64,000 nucleotides of DNA from Niabella ginsenosidivorans (GTDB taxonomy: Bacteria > Bacteroidota > Bacteroidia > Chitinophagales > Chitinophagaceae): contig NZ_CP015772.1 of assembly GCF_001654455.1 (NCBI RefSeq), positions 3,286,001-3,350,000 on the forward strand. The letters are read 5' to 3'. Positions 33,630 to 43,908 of this stretch are shown piece by piece; the stretch's first letter is position 1; the number at the start of each line of letters is the position of its first letter. A program made the translations under genes and the position numbers. A model generated the notes under the pieces. It was not told where the DNA came from. It saw only the letters and a program-made list of their open reading frames with translations, and searched no databases.

Positions 33630-35432
33630 TTATTTATAAATTTCTTCAGGCCAGTGAAGCGCTACTCCCTGCGCTTCCAGGTACGCCTGAAAATCTTTTA
33701 GTAATTGTTCGTTTTCCCGGATTGCATGCGGTTCCGTCTTTTTTTGAAGGGAAAAGGCAACTGCTGCCCCAACGGCTTCGCCAATGCCCCACTCAACTGG
33801 GTGCAAACGGTAACAGCCGTTTGTGATGTGCGTGGTACCTATATTTTTATTTGCCGGTAAAAGGTTCCGCACCCTTTGAGGCAACAGCGCCCCCAGGGGA
33901 ATCTGAAAAGGCAGGGAATCAAAATCTATATAATTATTTTTTCCTGTGCCGGGGTGCAGGTCAATATGGTAATACCCAATACCAACAGTATCAAAAAAAG
34001 AAGCTGCTTTTCCTGCATCAGCTGCTGAAGCTACCTGTTTCCGGTTCTCCTTTCCCACATGTTCTTCCAATACCCTGAATACAGGCCGGATACGGCGCGA
34101 CTCGCGTATATACGGATACTGCGCTAATCCATCCGCTGTGCCCAGCATATCCGTGCGCAGCAGCAACCCCGGCCATCCCTGCCCTCCATCGGGCCGCTCC
34201 ACTTCTGTCTGAAGCCAGTAGAGCAGGGACCTGCTGAGCTCTTTTCCTTTTGCTACCTGCTTATTAAACGTCCGTTCATCCACATCAATAATATTACCTA
34301 AAAAATAATCATTTTGGGGCCAGTTGATCAAACTCAGGTTGCCTTTATAAAGCCCCTCCTTAAAATTCCTGTGATCAATAATGCGCCGGTAATTCCAGAG
34401 ATTTAAAACACCTTCTGTTGTTTTACCTGTTGGATCAAACCCCAGCTTTTTGGGCTTTAGTGTGGACGGGCTGGAATAATATAAGGATAGCAATTTTCCG
34501 GGCCATGACGGTTTTAACGGGGGAATAAAATCTTTCCAGAAATTATAATTTTCAGGTTTATCAATGCGGTGGTCTTCACCTTCCCTGTATTCCAGTACAA
34601 AACAGTGGGTAAAAGCCTGGTTATTTTTAGGATCAGCTACCTCCGCTGCATGCAGCTCTTTTGTCTGGCTTTTTGATTCTGCACCGGAAACATATTCAAC
34701 CCCCGCAAGAGGTAATAAGTCGCCCAGTTCCGTTGCATCAATAAAATAGGCAGCTTTGAGTACCTGCTCCTGTCCTGTATCCAGGTTCCGGCATTTCATA
34801 TAGTGTACAAAATCGCCGCTGCTATCTGCTGCCACCACTTTTGTACGCAACAGCAGTTCCAGTTTTCCTGCGTGCAGATAAGGCAGCAGGAAACTGTTTA
34901 AAACCGTCAGCGCCACCCGCGGTTCATGGCATAATTTAGAAACAGAACCATTTCCCGGGTTAAAAAACCTGGCGGCTTTTGCCTGCGCACTAAGCGGATA
35001 AAAACCGGTATAAAATGCACGGATCCGGGCCCGCAACTCCAGATACGATTTTGTTGCGCCAAATGATTCTATCCAGGGATGTTCATCAGGGCAGCTTACT
35101 CCCTGTTGGGTCAGCTGCCCGCCGATCCAATGCGTTTCTTCTGTCAGCACAACGGAAAGTCCGTTCCTCAATGTCGCCAGTGCAGCAGCACAGCCACCCA
35201 TTCCTCCGCCAGCAATGACCACATCCGCCTTCATTTCCCTTGTGCCGGAAGTCAGCGACTTTTGTAATTTATGAGCAGCAGCCAGGTTATTGAGTCCCAT
35301 CAGTGCTCCTGTGCCAACTCCTAATGAGCTTATAAAATGCTTTCTTTTCAATTTGCAAAGAGTAATACAGAAATAATGACCCGTTATAAAATTTTCTTTG
35401 GAACTGATCGCAAACCCGGGTGCCCGGTACAT
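33630..35432 (-). CDS. FAD-dependent oxidoreductase (FAD_oxidored family), copy 3
   Basis: 600 residues from the ATG at 35432, which shares its A with the TGA of the upstream gene (TGATG, classic coupling). A TTG at 35351 is an alternative: it would start exactly at a Tat-like leader (KRKHFISSLGVGTGALMG) and remove 27 unusual residues. The dinucleotide-binding motif is VVIAGGGMGGCAAALATLR, followed by TEETHWIGGQLTQQGVS. It is more divergent than its two neighbours and ends in HPVEWGIGEAVGAAVAFSL. It probably oxidises or rearranges a small exported substrate; the substrate is unknown. Confidence 0.88.
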   Translation of the reverse strand: MYRAPGFAISSKENFITGHYFCITLCKLKRKHFISSLGVGTGALMGLNNLAAAHKLQKSLTSGTREMKADVVIAGGGMGGCAAALATLRNGLSVVLTEETHWIGGQLTQQGVSCPDEHPWIESFGATKSYLELRARIRAFYTGFYPLSAQAKAARFFNPGNGSVSKLCHEPRVALTVLNSFLLPYLHAGKLELLLRTKVVAADSSGDFVHYMKCRNLDTGQEQVLKAAYFIDATELGDLLPLAGVEYVSGAESKSQTKELHAAEVADPKNNQAFTHCFVLEYREGEDHRIDKPENYNFWKDFIPPLKPSWPGKLLSLYYSSPSTLKPKKLGFDPTGKTTEGVLNLWNYRRIIDHRNFKEGLYKGNLSLINWPQNDYFLGNIIDVDERTFNKQVAKGKELSRSLLYWLQTEVERPDGGQGWPGLLLRTDMLGTADGLAQYPYIRESRRIRPVFRVLEEHVGKENRKQVASAADAGKAASFFDTVGIGYYHIDLHPGTGKNNYIDFDSLPFQIPLGALLPQRVRNLLPANKNIGTTHITNGCYRLHPVEWGIGEAVGAAVAFSLQKKTEPHAIRENEQLLKDFQAYLEAQGVALHWPEEIYK

Positions 35433-37099
35433 CAGCCTATTTTTTGCTGCTGCTTTAACAGGTTATTTTTTAACGCTGCATAATCCACTTTCTGCACGCT
35501 GCTCTTATTATCAATTGCCATTACCGCTGCTGTAGCTGCTGACTCGCCAAGGATCATGAACACAGGCTCCATCCGTATGGAACCATAGGCCACATGAGAG
35601 CTGGACAGGCAAACCGGTACCAGCAGGTTCTGACACTCAGCTGCTTTTGGCACAATTGCCCGGTAAGAAATATTGTAAGGTTTGGGAACCGCTACCCCAA
35701 AATCACCCTCATTCTGAACAAAGCCCTCTTTTGTTACATACCGCTGTATGTTATGAGAGTCCAACGTATAAGAGCCCATCCCTATAGAATCCGTAACCGC
35801 CCGTTCCCCAAGGATCTCCTGCTCTGTCATCACAAAATCACTGACCATTCTCCTTGCCTCCCTGATATACAGCTGGAACGGCCAGTTTTCATTATCTGTA
35901 AACTCATCTTTGGCCAAACCCCATTTATTAAATTCCTGCTGCACCTCACGGGGTATTCGCTGGTCTGTGGCTATAAAATAAAATAATCCCTGTTGATAGT
36001 TCCTGTGATTTTGTATGATTTGTTTTCGCTGCGTATAGGACGCATCCGGGTACAGGTAATTCATCCCGATATAATCCGTGCTAAATGGTCCGTGGTTATT
36101 CGTATCTGTTTTCAGATTGGGGATCGGATCAAATTTCCGGAACAGTTCCCGCCATCCGCTGTTAAAAACCCGGACCAACAGTTCATATTGTGTCGGATCA
36201 TATCCCGAAGGCTGCGGAAATGCGACCTTGTTTTCCGGATGCGATGAAAAGCACATCCGGTAACAATACGCCTGCACTTTTTTATCGCCCGAACCATAGG
36301 CGCCGGGCGCTTCCCCTGAAATGCCCGGCAACAGCCCGCTTGAAGGTTTGCCGGGGATCTTATAGGGATCGATCCTGGATTTAAAATAATGGTCGTGATG
36401 GAACACGCCTGTAAGCACGCCTGCCCATTTTTCATTATACACACCAGCAGCCTCCCGTCCTATTGTAAAACTGACACTGGCAGCAGCCATCAGATCGCCC
36501 TCATAAGTGGCATCAATAAAGATCTTACCGGCATACACATTGCTTTTTACTGTTTTAAAGGAAATGATCTGCCCATGCTTCATCTGCACTCCATGAGGGC
36601 GCTCCAGCCATTCATCCCGGAACACGGCTATACCGTTTTCATGAATAAACCCCTCGAAGACTTTCTCCGCCGCATGTGGCTCAAAGATCCACATAGTCCT
36701 GTTTGTGCCATCTATGGCAGGAGTGCCCTGCCCTTTATTGCCATATGCTTCTTTTTGCTGCCATTGCCAGGATTTCGCATCTTCATAGTGCAAATAGATC
36801 CTGTGGTAAAACTCCCGGGCTAATCCACCGATCACCGCTTTATTCCCGGTATCTGTAAAGCCCAGTCCTCCGGAAGTCATGCCGCCCAAATGCAGTTCAG
36901 GGCACACGATCATTACGGTTTTACCCAACTGCTTTGCTTTTACAGCAGCGGTAACGGCTGCAGAAGTACCTCCATAAATAATAACATCGGCCTCCCGTCT
37001 TTCTCCTGTCCGCGCAAAAGGCTCCCAACCGGGAATACCCCCGGAAAGAACGGCTCCGCCACCTATTGCCAATGATTTGACGAAATTTCTTCTTTTCAT
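35432..37099 (-). CDS. FAD-dependent oxidoreductase (FAD_oxidored family), copy 2
   Basis: 555 residues. A Tat-type leader MKRRNFVKSLAIGGGAVLSG suggests export folded with FAD bound. The FAD site is IIYGGTSAAVTAAVKAKQLG then LGGMTSGGLGFTDTGN. The C-terminal family signature is LLVPVCLSSSHVAYGSIRME, where SIRMEPVF is shared with the next gene. The protein is clearly paralogous to the upstream copy 1 (37247-38866). Middle gene of three. Confidence 0.92.
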   Translation of the reverse strand: MKRRNFVKSLAIGGGAVLSGGIPGWEPFARTGERREADVIIYGGTSAAVTAAVKAKQLGKTVMIVCPELHLGGMTSGGLGFTDTGNKAVIGGLAREFYHRIYLHYEDAKSWQWQQKEAYGNKGQGTPAIDGTNRTMWIFEPHAAEKVFEGFIHENGIAVFRDEWLERPHGVQMKHGQIISFKTVKSNVYAGKIFIDATYEGDLMAAASVSFTIGREAAGVYNEKWAGVLTGVFHHDHYFKSRIDPYKIPGKPSSGLLPGISGEAPGAYGSGDKKVQAYCYRMCFSSHPENKVAFPQPSGYDPTQYELLVRVFNSGWRELFRKFDPIPNLKTDTNNHGPFSTDYIGMNYLYPDASYTQRKQIIQNHRNYQQGLFYFIATDQRIPREVQQEFNKWGLAKDEFTDNENWPFQLYIREARRMVSDFVMTEQEILGERAVTDSIGMGSYTLDSHNIQRYVTKEGFVQNEGDFGVAVPKPYNISYRAIVPKAAECQNLLVPVCLSSSHVAYGSIRMEPVFMILGESAATAAVMAIDNKSSVQKVDYAALKNNLLKQQQKIG

Positions 37100-37246
37100 G
37101 AGTGTAAGTTTTTTTTAGTTGGGTTTCCATCAGTCCGCTTCCCCCAGCAATGGCCCTTATTTCATCATTTCATCAATGACCTGAACCTTGCCGGCTGTTC
37201 ATTTCCCTTTTTAATTGTTCGTTGCTATTTACCAAAGTAATCCTTC

Positions 37247-38866
37247 CTATTTTTTAGCCTTTTCCAGAAACGGGTCTTCCCGCAGCCATTGCTGAAGGCC
37301 CTGCACATCAATTTCCTGAACAGTTTTTTTCATGCGGATGGCCATAGAGGCTGCCATTGCAGCAGATTGACCCAAGACCATAAATACAGGTTCCATACGG
37401 ATGGAACCATAGGCAATATGACTGGAAGACAGGCAAACGGGCACCAGGAGATTAGTGCATTCGGCTGCTTTAGGAGTTATGGAACGGTAAGCAATGGGAT
37501 ACGGCTGCTTTACATGCACTTCCACATTGCCTTCATTCTTTACCATCCCGTTTACCGCGATCCGGTCACAATTATGACTGTCCATGCCATAAGAAGCAAG
37601 ACCTATGCCATCGGCCACCGTTACTTCACCCGTGCAATTATGCTCTGTCATCACATAAGCCCCGATCATCCGCCGGGCCTCTCTTACATACAACTGCGGT
37701 GTAAAATGGTCAAATTCCTTATACTCATCTTTCGGGTAGCCCCAATTGCGGATAAAATTCCGTAAGGTATCCGGAACTCTTTTATCTGCAGACATAAAAT
37801 AGAGCAGTCCTTTTGTGTAGGCTATTCCCTCACGGATCATTGCTGCTCTTTCCGCATAACCAGCTTCTGCCCAGCCCTGGTTCATACCGATCATGTCTGT
37901 TGAAAAACCGCCACGATTGTTCACGTCCGTTTTACGGTTGGGCATTTTGCTCCAGATAAAATAGTTGTTGACCGACCGCATTTCCGGCTGTGCTTCAAGA
38001 AGCCGGACCAGCAATTCATATCTTGATGAATCATAATCAGCGGGGCGCGTAATGGGGATGCGGTTGGCTGCACTGTCTGTAAGGCATATCCTGAAATTGT
38101 ATGCCTGTACTTTTTTATCGCCCGTTCCTGCCGGAACCGCCTGATTCCCGGAGATCCCCCAGAGCAGCCCGCTTTGGGGATCTCCGGGAATTTTATAAGG
38201 GCTGACCCCATCCGGGAACTGGTGATAACCCGATTGTTTATGGTATTCTGGCAACTGAAATCCATTTAAGGTTTCACCGTAGACCTTATTATCTTCCCGG
38301 CCGATAAAATAGGAAACACCGGCTTTGGCCATCAGGTCGCCCTCATAGGTGCAGTCTATAAATTGTTTAGACCGCACGATAACTTCTTTGTTCTGCCCCT
38401 GCCGGGAAAAACGGGCTTCCACTATCAAGGCGCCTTTCTTTGTCAGTTCAGAAAGCTGCGTTTGCATGAATACCGTAATTTTCCCTTCTGCTAAAAAATC
38501 ATTCATTACCGCTGATGCAACCCGTGGCTCAAATGTCCATTGTTCTCCGGATTGTTGATATTTCTTAGCTACCCTTTGGTAAAACTGCCGGGAAAAACCG
38601 GTGATCGCATCTTTTGTACCCGCATCCGTTTGACCAAGTCCCCCTGTGGTCAACCCGCCAATCCAGTTTCCAGGCTCAATCAGCAAAACGGTATTGCCAC
38701 ACCGGGCAGCGGTATAAGCAGCTATAACACCTGCTGCAGTACCGCCATAAATACAGATGTCGGTGGTATAGGAACCGGGAACTGCTGCTCTGCCGGCAAT
38801 GGCTGTATTACCCATTAGAAAACAGCTCCACATTACAACCAGTAACACAATCGTTTTATGCTTCAT
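37247..38866 (-). CDS. FAD-dependent oxidoreductase (FAD_oxidored family), copy 1
   Basis: 539 residues. A Sec-type signal (KTIVLLVVMWSCFLMGNTAI, cleavage after about residue 25) precedes ICIYGGTAAGVIAAYTAARC, GNWIGGLTTGGLGQTDAGT and IDCTYEGDLMAKAGVSYFIG. The end has LVPVCLSSSHIAYGSIRMEP. Its closest relative here is the next gene. It is the first of three after susD (55 bp). Proteins of this family are common in PUL-like loci but rarely characterised. Confidence 0.92.
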   Translation of the reverse strand: MKHKTIVLLVVMWSCFLMGNTAIAGRAAVPGSYTTDICIYGGTAAGVIAAYTAARCGNTVLLIEPGNWIGGLTTGGLGQTDAGTKDAITGFSRQFYQRVAKKYQQSGEQWTFEPRVASAVMNDFLAEGKITVFMQTQLSELTKKGALIVEARFSRQGQNKEVIVRSKQFIDCTYEGDLMAKAGVSYFIGREDNKVYGETLNGFQLPEYHKQSGYHQFPDGVSPYKIPGDPQSGLLWGISGNQAVPAGTGDKKVQAYNFRICLTDSAANRIPITRPADYDSSRYELLVRLLEAQPEMRSVNNYFIWSKMPNRKTDVNNRGGFSTDMIGMNQGWAEAGYAERAAMIREGIAYTKGLLYFMSADKRVPDTLRNFIRNWGYPKDEYKEFDHFTPQLYVREARRMIGAYVMTEHNCTGEVTVADGIGLASYGMDSHNCDRIAVNGMVKNEGNVEVHVKQPYPIAYRSITPKAAECTNLLVPVCLSSSHIAYGSIRMEPVFMVLGQSAAMAASMAIRMKKTVQEIDVQGLQQWLREDPFLEKAKK

Positions 38867-38921
38867 TATTTAATACATTTATTGTTGAATACTATTCATT
38901 TCCAATAGTCCTGCTTTCCTG

Positions 38922-40367
38922 CTAGTAGCCGGGGTTTTGATCTGCCTGGGATAGGGCACCATTATTATCAATTTCTTCCTGCGGGATCGGCCATAATAAC
39001 CGGGCATCAATAACCGTACGGCCTACCAGGCCCATTGCCTTCTTTACGGTTCCTGTTCTTTTCAGGTCATTCCATCGTTGTCCTTCTACAATAAATTCCA
39101 GCGCTCTTTCCTTTAGCACCGTGTCGCGGAACTGCTCCTGGTTCATCCCGGGCTTAAAATCCGCCACAGAAGGTGCTAAGGGGCTGTACCCATAGGCCCG
39201 CCTTCTTATCCAGTTCAGGCGTTCCAGCGCCAGGTCAGTAGGCCCTCCGTTTGCCATACAATCGGCTTCTGCAAATATCAGGAGGGCTTCTGCATAACGG
39301 TAAACAGGATCGCTCGATGTTGCCAGGCCGGAAGCTTCCGTAATAAATTTTTTGAACAGCACGGGCGTTGCAGAAGGAAGTAAAACAGAGTCTCCGCCCG
39401 GGCCCAGGTACTTTGTATATAAGTTGAAACTTTTTCTGAGATCCTGATCATCCCAGGTGGCAAGAAAAGACTTCATATTCGGCAGCCAGGCATAAACACC
39501 CCCGCTGCTGTAATTATAAGGAGGCGTATTGGGCCGGTGCAAATAACTGGGCAGTGTGGATTGCCGCGAATCTGAATGATGAATGGACAGGACATCTTCT
39601 GAGCTTGTTGTTACTGCAAAAATTTTATAAAAGTCATCGGGTTTCTGTACACTTACCAATGTGTATACGCCGCTTTTAATGATATCATCGGCTTCTTTTG
39701 CGGCATCTGCCCATTGCTCCCTGGTTAAATATACATTTGCCAAAAGCATTTTCGCCGCCCATTTGGAGGCTTTGCCGGTTTCGCTGCCGACAGATTCCGG
39801 CAACCCGTTCACCGCTGCTGTTGCGTCCTCTATAATGAGTTTATACACTTCATCCTCCGGCGACCGGGGCACATCCACCTGGCTGATATCCACACTTTCT
39901 TTTGTCTTTAAAGGCACCGGGCCAAACCCCCTGACCAGATTAAAATAAGACATCCCTCTTAAAAAATGCGCTTCTGCAAGGATTCTGTTTTTTGCGGTTT
40001 CATCCATATCAATACCAGGCACATTTTCCAGTACGGAATTGGCGCGGTTGATGGTTTGATAAAAAGAAGACCAGATGTCGCCTGCACGCCCGATATTGGC
40101 AACATCCAGGATCTGGCTAAATACTGATATCGGGGCCTGGGATCCGCGGCCTTCCTCATAATCTGAGTGGTTGACCAGGAACAGCCAGTAATTGATCCCA
40201 TAATTATCGGCCAGGGAAGAATAGACCCCTGTAATAGCGGTTTGCGCATCAGATGCATTTTTATAATAATTCGCTTTTGAAATAAAACTTTTTGGAATTT
40301 CCGTTAATTGCTTTTTACAGGAGCCCAGTAAAGCAATAAACCCTATATATATAATTATCCTTTTCAT
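38922..40367 (-). CDS. SusD/RagB family outer-membrane lipoprotein
   Basis: 481 residues from the ATG at 40367, chosen because it opens a lipoprotein signal (MKRIIIYIGFIALLGSC, Cys17); an ATG 141 bp upstream would add an unrelated tail. TPR-like SusD helices appear in ISKANYYKNASDAQTAITGV, ILAEAHFLRGMSYFNLVRGF and KERALEFIVEGQRWNDLKR. SusD forms the lid on the SusC transporter and binds its ligand at the cell surface. It follows susC by 82 bp. Confidence 0.93.
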   Translation of the reverse strand: MKRIIIYIGFIALLGSCKKQLTEIPKSFISKANYYKNASDAQTAITGVYSSLADNYGINYWLFLVNHSDYEEGRGSQAPISVFSQILDVANIGRAGDIWSSFYQTINRANSVLENVPGIDMDETAKNRILAEAHFLRGMSYFNLVRGFGPVPLKTKESVDISQVDVPRSPEDEVYKLIIEDATAAVNGLPESVGSETGKASKWAAKMLLANVYLTREQWADAAKEADDIIKSGVYTLVSVQKPDDFYKIFAVTTSSEDVLSIHHSDSRQSTLPSYLHRPNTPPYNYSSGGVYAWLPNMKSFLATWDDQDLRKSFNLYTKYLGPGGDSVLLPSATPVLFKKFITEASGLATSSDPVYRYAEALLIFAEADCMANGGPTDLALERLNWIRRRAYGYSPLAPSVADFKPGMNQEQFRDTVLKERALEFIVEGQRWNDLKRTGTVKKAMGLVGRTVIDARLLWPIPQEEIDNNGALSQADQNPGY

Positions 40368-40449
40368 CAGTCTGTTTTTTATATTTTTTAATGGTCTTGT
40401 GAGCTTTGAAACAATCATCCTGCTTTGTTTCGTGCTGAACTGTTTATTG

Positions 40450-43400
40450 CTAAAAACGAAGTTCAATTCCGGCGCCAAAGACCCGGGCGTTGGGATACCC
40501 GCTTTCATCCGTACCTATAAACAGGCGATCTTCTATTGATTGGGAATCGCTTCCCCTGGTATTGACTTCAGGATCCAGGCCGGAATATTTGGTAAAGGTG
40601 AACAGGTTGGTTGCCTTTACATAAATACTGGCATAGTTCAGCCAATCCAGCTTCATCTTTTGAACGGGCAGGCTGTAAGATAACTGAACCGACTTTACAC
40701 GCAGATAACTGCCATCCTCAATAAACCGGTCCGATGGCCGCATCTGGGTCAGCGAGCTCAGCCTGGGATATTTTGCGTGCGGATCAGGGTTATCTGCTGT
40801 CCAGTAATTGCCAAAAAGATCTGCAAGCTGGTTCTGGGTGCGCTGAAAGGAATTCAGGTTGGTAAATGCGGTAGCAAAGAAGATGTCATTTCCTTTTACT
40901 CCCTGTAAAAACACGGAAAGGCTGATGTTTTTGTAGGAGAAATTGGAATTGAACCCATATTCATATTTCGGATACGGGCTTCCCAGAATTACCCGGTCCG
41001 CAGGGGTAATGGCACCATCCTTATTCACATCAACAAATTTGATAAATCCTTCATCATCCAGACCGTCTTCCAGGTACCCGTAAAAAACACCCAATGGCTG
41101 GCCCACCCTGGCTAAATTATAACCGGGCAAGCCGGAGGTTTGCCCGGCTGTAACAATATCGCTGCCACCTGCGATCTTCATTACTTTATTCCTGTTTGTT
41201 GATAATTGCGCTGCAGCGTACCATTTAAATCCACCGGTTAATATATCGGCATTCAGGCTGAACTCAAGACCCTGGTTTTGAATTTCCCCAAAGTTCCTGA
41301 GCATATAGCCAAAACCGGAAGAGGGTGGAAGAGGCACAGAGGCTAACAGGTCTTTGGTATTTTTCTTATAATAATCAAAAGTGAAACCCAGGCGGTTATT
41401 TAATATGCCCAGGTCCATTCCCAGGTCCAGCTCATTGCTGGTTTCCCATTTCAGCTGACTGTTGGCAATGCCCGATGGAGCATAACCCACGCTTTCTGTG
41501 TTCCCGTTATAAATATATTTTACGGGAGATAACCGGTCAAGCGACTGGTAAGGCGAGAGCGCCGTATTTCCCGTAACCCCATAACTGGCCCTCAGCTTCA
41601 GGTTGTTTATAAAAGCCAGATGATCTTTTATGAACCGTTCTTCGGATATTCTCCATGCCAGTGCCCCGGAAGGGAACAAGCCCCATTTATTGTCTTTTCC
41701 AAACCTGGAAGATCCATCGGAGCGAATGCTGGCCGTCAGGAAATACCGGTCCAGGAAAGAGTAATTCACCCTGCCCAAACCTGAAACCAGGCTCCATTGC
41801 TCGATACCTGAAGAGGGCGGATTGATCGTCTCTGCCGATCCCAGGTTATAATTCTCCGTATTATTGTTGGCGAAGCCCGATACCGATATCCCGGAATTCC
41901 GCGTCATATAGGTTTGATAGGTAAACCCACCTGTGGCCGTCAGTTTATGGCCTCCGGAAAATAATTTTTCATAGGTCAGTACTTCTTCATTCAAAATGGA
42001 ATTCCAGTAAGTGCTGCTGTTGGAAGCGCTGCCTCGGTCATTGGGGTATATAATCGGACTGAACTGGTCATTAATTGAATTCTCATATTCAAGCCCGATC
42101 CTTGACACAAACGAAAGTTCTTTTGTTAATTTAAAAGTAAAGGCATTGTTCAGAAGTATTGTATTGGCAAGCGTCCGGTTCTTATAAGGCTTTGCCCATA
42201 ACATAGGGTTTCTCATATCTCCCGGATCCGTAAAAGGATAGGCTTCTCCTATGCGTACCGGCAACCCGTTCTCATCATAAACGGGACTGGTAGGAGGTGC
42301 AGACAGGGCCCCGGAAAAAAGGTTATTCCCCCTTCTTCCGTTGTCTACGGGCACCGTATACTGTTCCCGTCTGGATAAATTCAGATTCACCGCTACCTTC
42401 AGCCAGCTTTTAATTTCATGATCCAGGTTCAGCCTGAAGGAACCTCTTTTAACTCCTGAGTTAATAATGATCCCCTGCTGATCATAGTAATTCCCGGACA
42501 TTGAATAGTTGGTCCGGTCATTCATTCCTGAGAAACTCAATGTATGATTCTGAACCGGTGCATTCCTGAAAATAGCATCCTGCCAATCGGTTCCGGCCCC
42601 CTGTATATCATCCAGGTTAAAGTAGGGATCCTTCCCATCGTTTTTTAAAAATTCATTTACCACCGTGGCGTACTGCCGGGCATCTAACAGATCAAACCGC
42701 CTGGCCGTTTGCTGAACCCCGTAATAGCTGTCAACCCCGATTTCATTTCTGGCACCGCCCCTCCCCCTCTTGGTGGTGACCATCACAACACCATTGGCGC
42801 CCCTGGCACCATAAATAGCAGTTGCGGAGGCGTCCTTCAGAATATCAATGGATTCAATATCTGCCGGGTTCAGAAAATTGATCCCTCCTGCTATGGGGAA
42901 CCCGTCCACTACATACAACGGATCATTACTTCCGATCATGGAATTGCCTCCGCGCACCCGCACCTGGATCCTGGATCCGGGCGCGCCGGAATTATGGGCT
43001 ACAGATACACCGCTTGCCCTTCCCTGAAGCGCCTCCCCGATATTGTATACAGGTACTGCCTGCAGCTCCTTATTGGAAACCTGGGCCACAGAACCCGTCA
43101 GGTCTTTCTTGCGCTGTGTTCCGTAGCCTACCACAACCACTTCATCCAGTTTGTTCTCTTCCTTATGCAGCATAATATTGCTGATCTCCTTATCTTTTAC
43201 GGAAATTTCCCGGGTGGTATATCCCACAATTGATACTACCAGGATAGCGTTATCATTTGCCACCTTAATGGTAAAGGAGCCATCCGCCCCGGTAGTAGTA
43301 CCATTGGTAGTCCCTTTCTCTACAATATTTACGCCAGACAGTGGCTCGCCGGTTTCATCGGTTACCACACCTTTCACATTCAAAGAAACCGTTTCACTGG

Positions 43401-43767
43401 GGTATCCTACGATCACCACCATCCCGCTGTTCATTTTTTTGTAGGAAAGGGAAGAGTTTTGAAGCAGCTTGTCCATAACATCATCAATAGTGGCCTTTTT
43501 GGCGTAGATGTCTATCTTCCGGCTGTTCAATTCTGCATTATCGTTATAGAAAAATCGGTATTGATACCGGCTTTCAATATATTTTATTACGGAAACAATC
43601 GTCTTTTCCTTCAGATCCAGATCTATTTTCTGCTGGGAACGCCCCTCCAGTGCAAACACCTGCAGGGAACTGAACAGAATTAATAAAACGGAGCCATTCA
43701 TTACCAGAAAAAATTTCGCACACAACAACCCTACCCCACCTGTAGCAGGGTGATCATTTTTTTTCAT
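40450..43767 (-). CDS. SusC/RagA TonB-dependent transporter with N-terminal STN domain
   Basis: 1105 residues. Signal peptide about 1-40, then an STN domain (about 50-110, IDLDLKEKTIVSVIKYIESR), a CarboxypepD_reg-like domain (about 125-205, GVVTDETGEPLSGVNIVEKG) and the SusC signature LDEVVVVGYGTQRKKDLTGS before the plug (VRVRGGNSMIGSNDPLYVVD) and a long beta-barrel. The STN domain marks it as a receptor that signals to the FecR/ECF pair just upstream. It imports a ligand across the outer membrane with TonB energy. Which ligand is not visible. Confidence 0.96.
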   Translation of the reverse strand: MKKNDHPATGGVGLLCAKFFLVMNGSVLLILFSSLQVFALEGRSQQKIDLDLKEKTIVSVIKYIESRYQYRFFYNDNAELNSRKIDIYAKKATIDDVMDKLLQNSSLSYKKMNSGMVVIVGYPSETVSLNVKGVVTDETGEPLSGVNIVEKGTTNGTTTGADGSFTIKVANDNAILVVSIVGYTTREISVKDKEISNIMLHKEENKLDEVVVVGYGTQRKKDLTGSVAQVSNKELQAVPVYNIGEALQGRASGVSVAHNSGAPGSRIQVRVRGGNSMIGSNDPLYVVDGFPIAGGINFLNPADIESIDILKDASATAIYGARGANGVVMVTTKRGRGGARNEIGVDSYYGVQQTARRFDLLDARQYATVVNEFLKNDGKDPYFNLDDIQGAGTDWQDAIFRNAPVQNHTLSFSGMNDRTNYSMSGNYYDQQGIIINSGVKRGSFRLNLDHEIKSWLKVAVNLNLSRREQYTVPVDNGRRGNNLFSGALSAPPTSPVYDENGLPVRIGEAYPFTDPGDMRNPMLWAKPYKNRTLANTILLNNAFTFKLTKELSFVSRIGLEYENSINDQFSPIIYPNDRGSASNSSTYWNSILNEEVLTYEKLFSGGHKLTATGGFTYQTYMTRNSGISVSGFANNNTENYNLGSAETINPPSSGIEQWSLVSGLGRVNYSFLDRYFLTASIRSDGSSRFGKDNKWGLFPSGALAWRISEERFIKDHLAFINNLKLRASYGVTGNTALSPYQSLDRLSPVKYIYNGNTESVGYAPSGIANSQLKWETSNELDLGMDLGILNNRLGFTFDYYKKNTKDLLASVPLPPSSGFGYMLRNFGEIQNQGLEFSLNADILTGGFKWYAAAQLSTNRNKVMKIAGGSDIVTAGQTSGLPGYNLARVGQPLGVFYGYLEDGLDDEGFIKFVDVNKDGAITPADRVILGSPYPKYEYGFNSNFSYKNISLSVFLQGVKGNDIFFATAFTNLNSFQRTQNQLADLFGNYWTADNPDPHAKYPRLSSLTQMRPSDRFIEDGSYLRVKSVQLSYSLPVQKMKLDWLNYASIYVKATNLFTFTKYSGLDPEVNTRGSDSQSIEDRLFIGTDESGYPNARVFGAGIELRF

Positions 43768-43908
43768 ACATTTGAGTTTGAATTAATAATTGATACCAGC
43801 AAATTGCACCTTGCAATTTTTCAATTGTTTAATTTGAGTGGAGATGTAGCAGCATTTCCACTTTTTTCTTATATATGCATAGGCATTTTTTTTATTATTA
43901 AAGTTGAT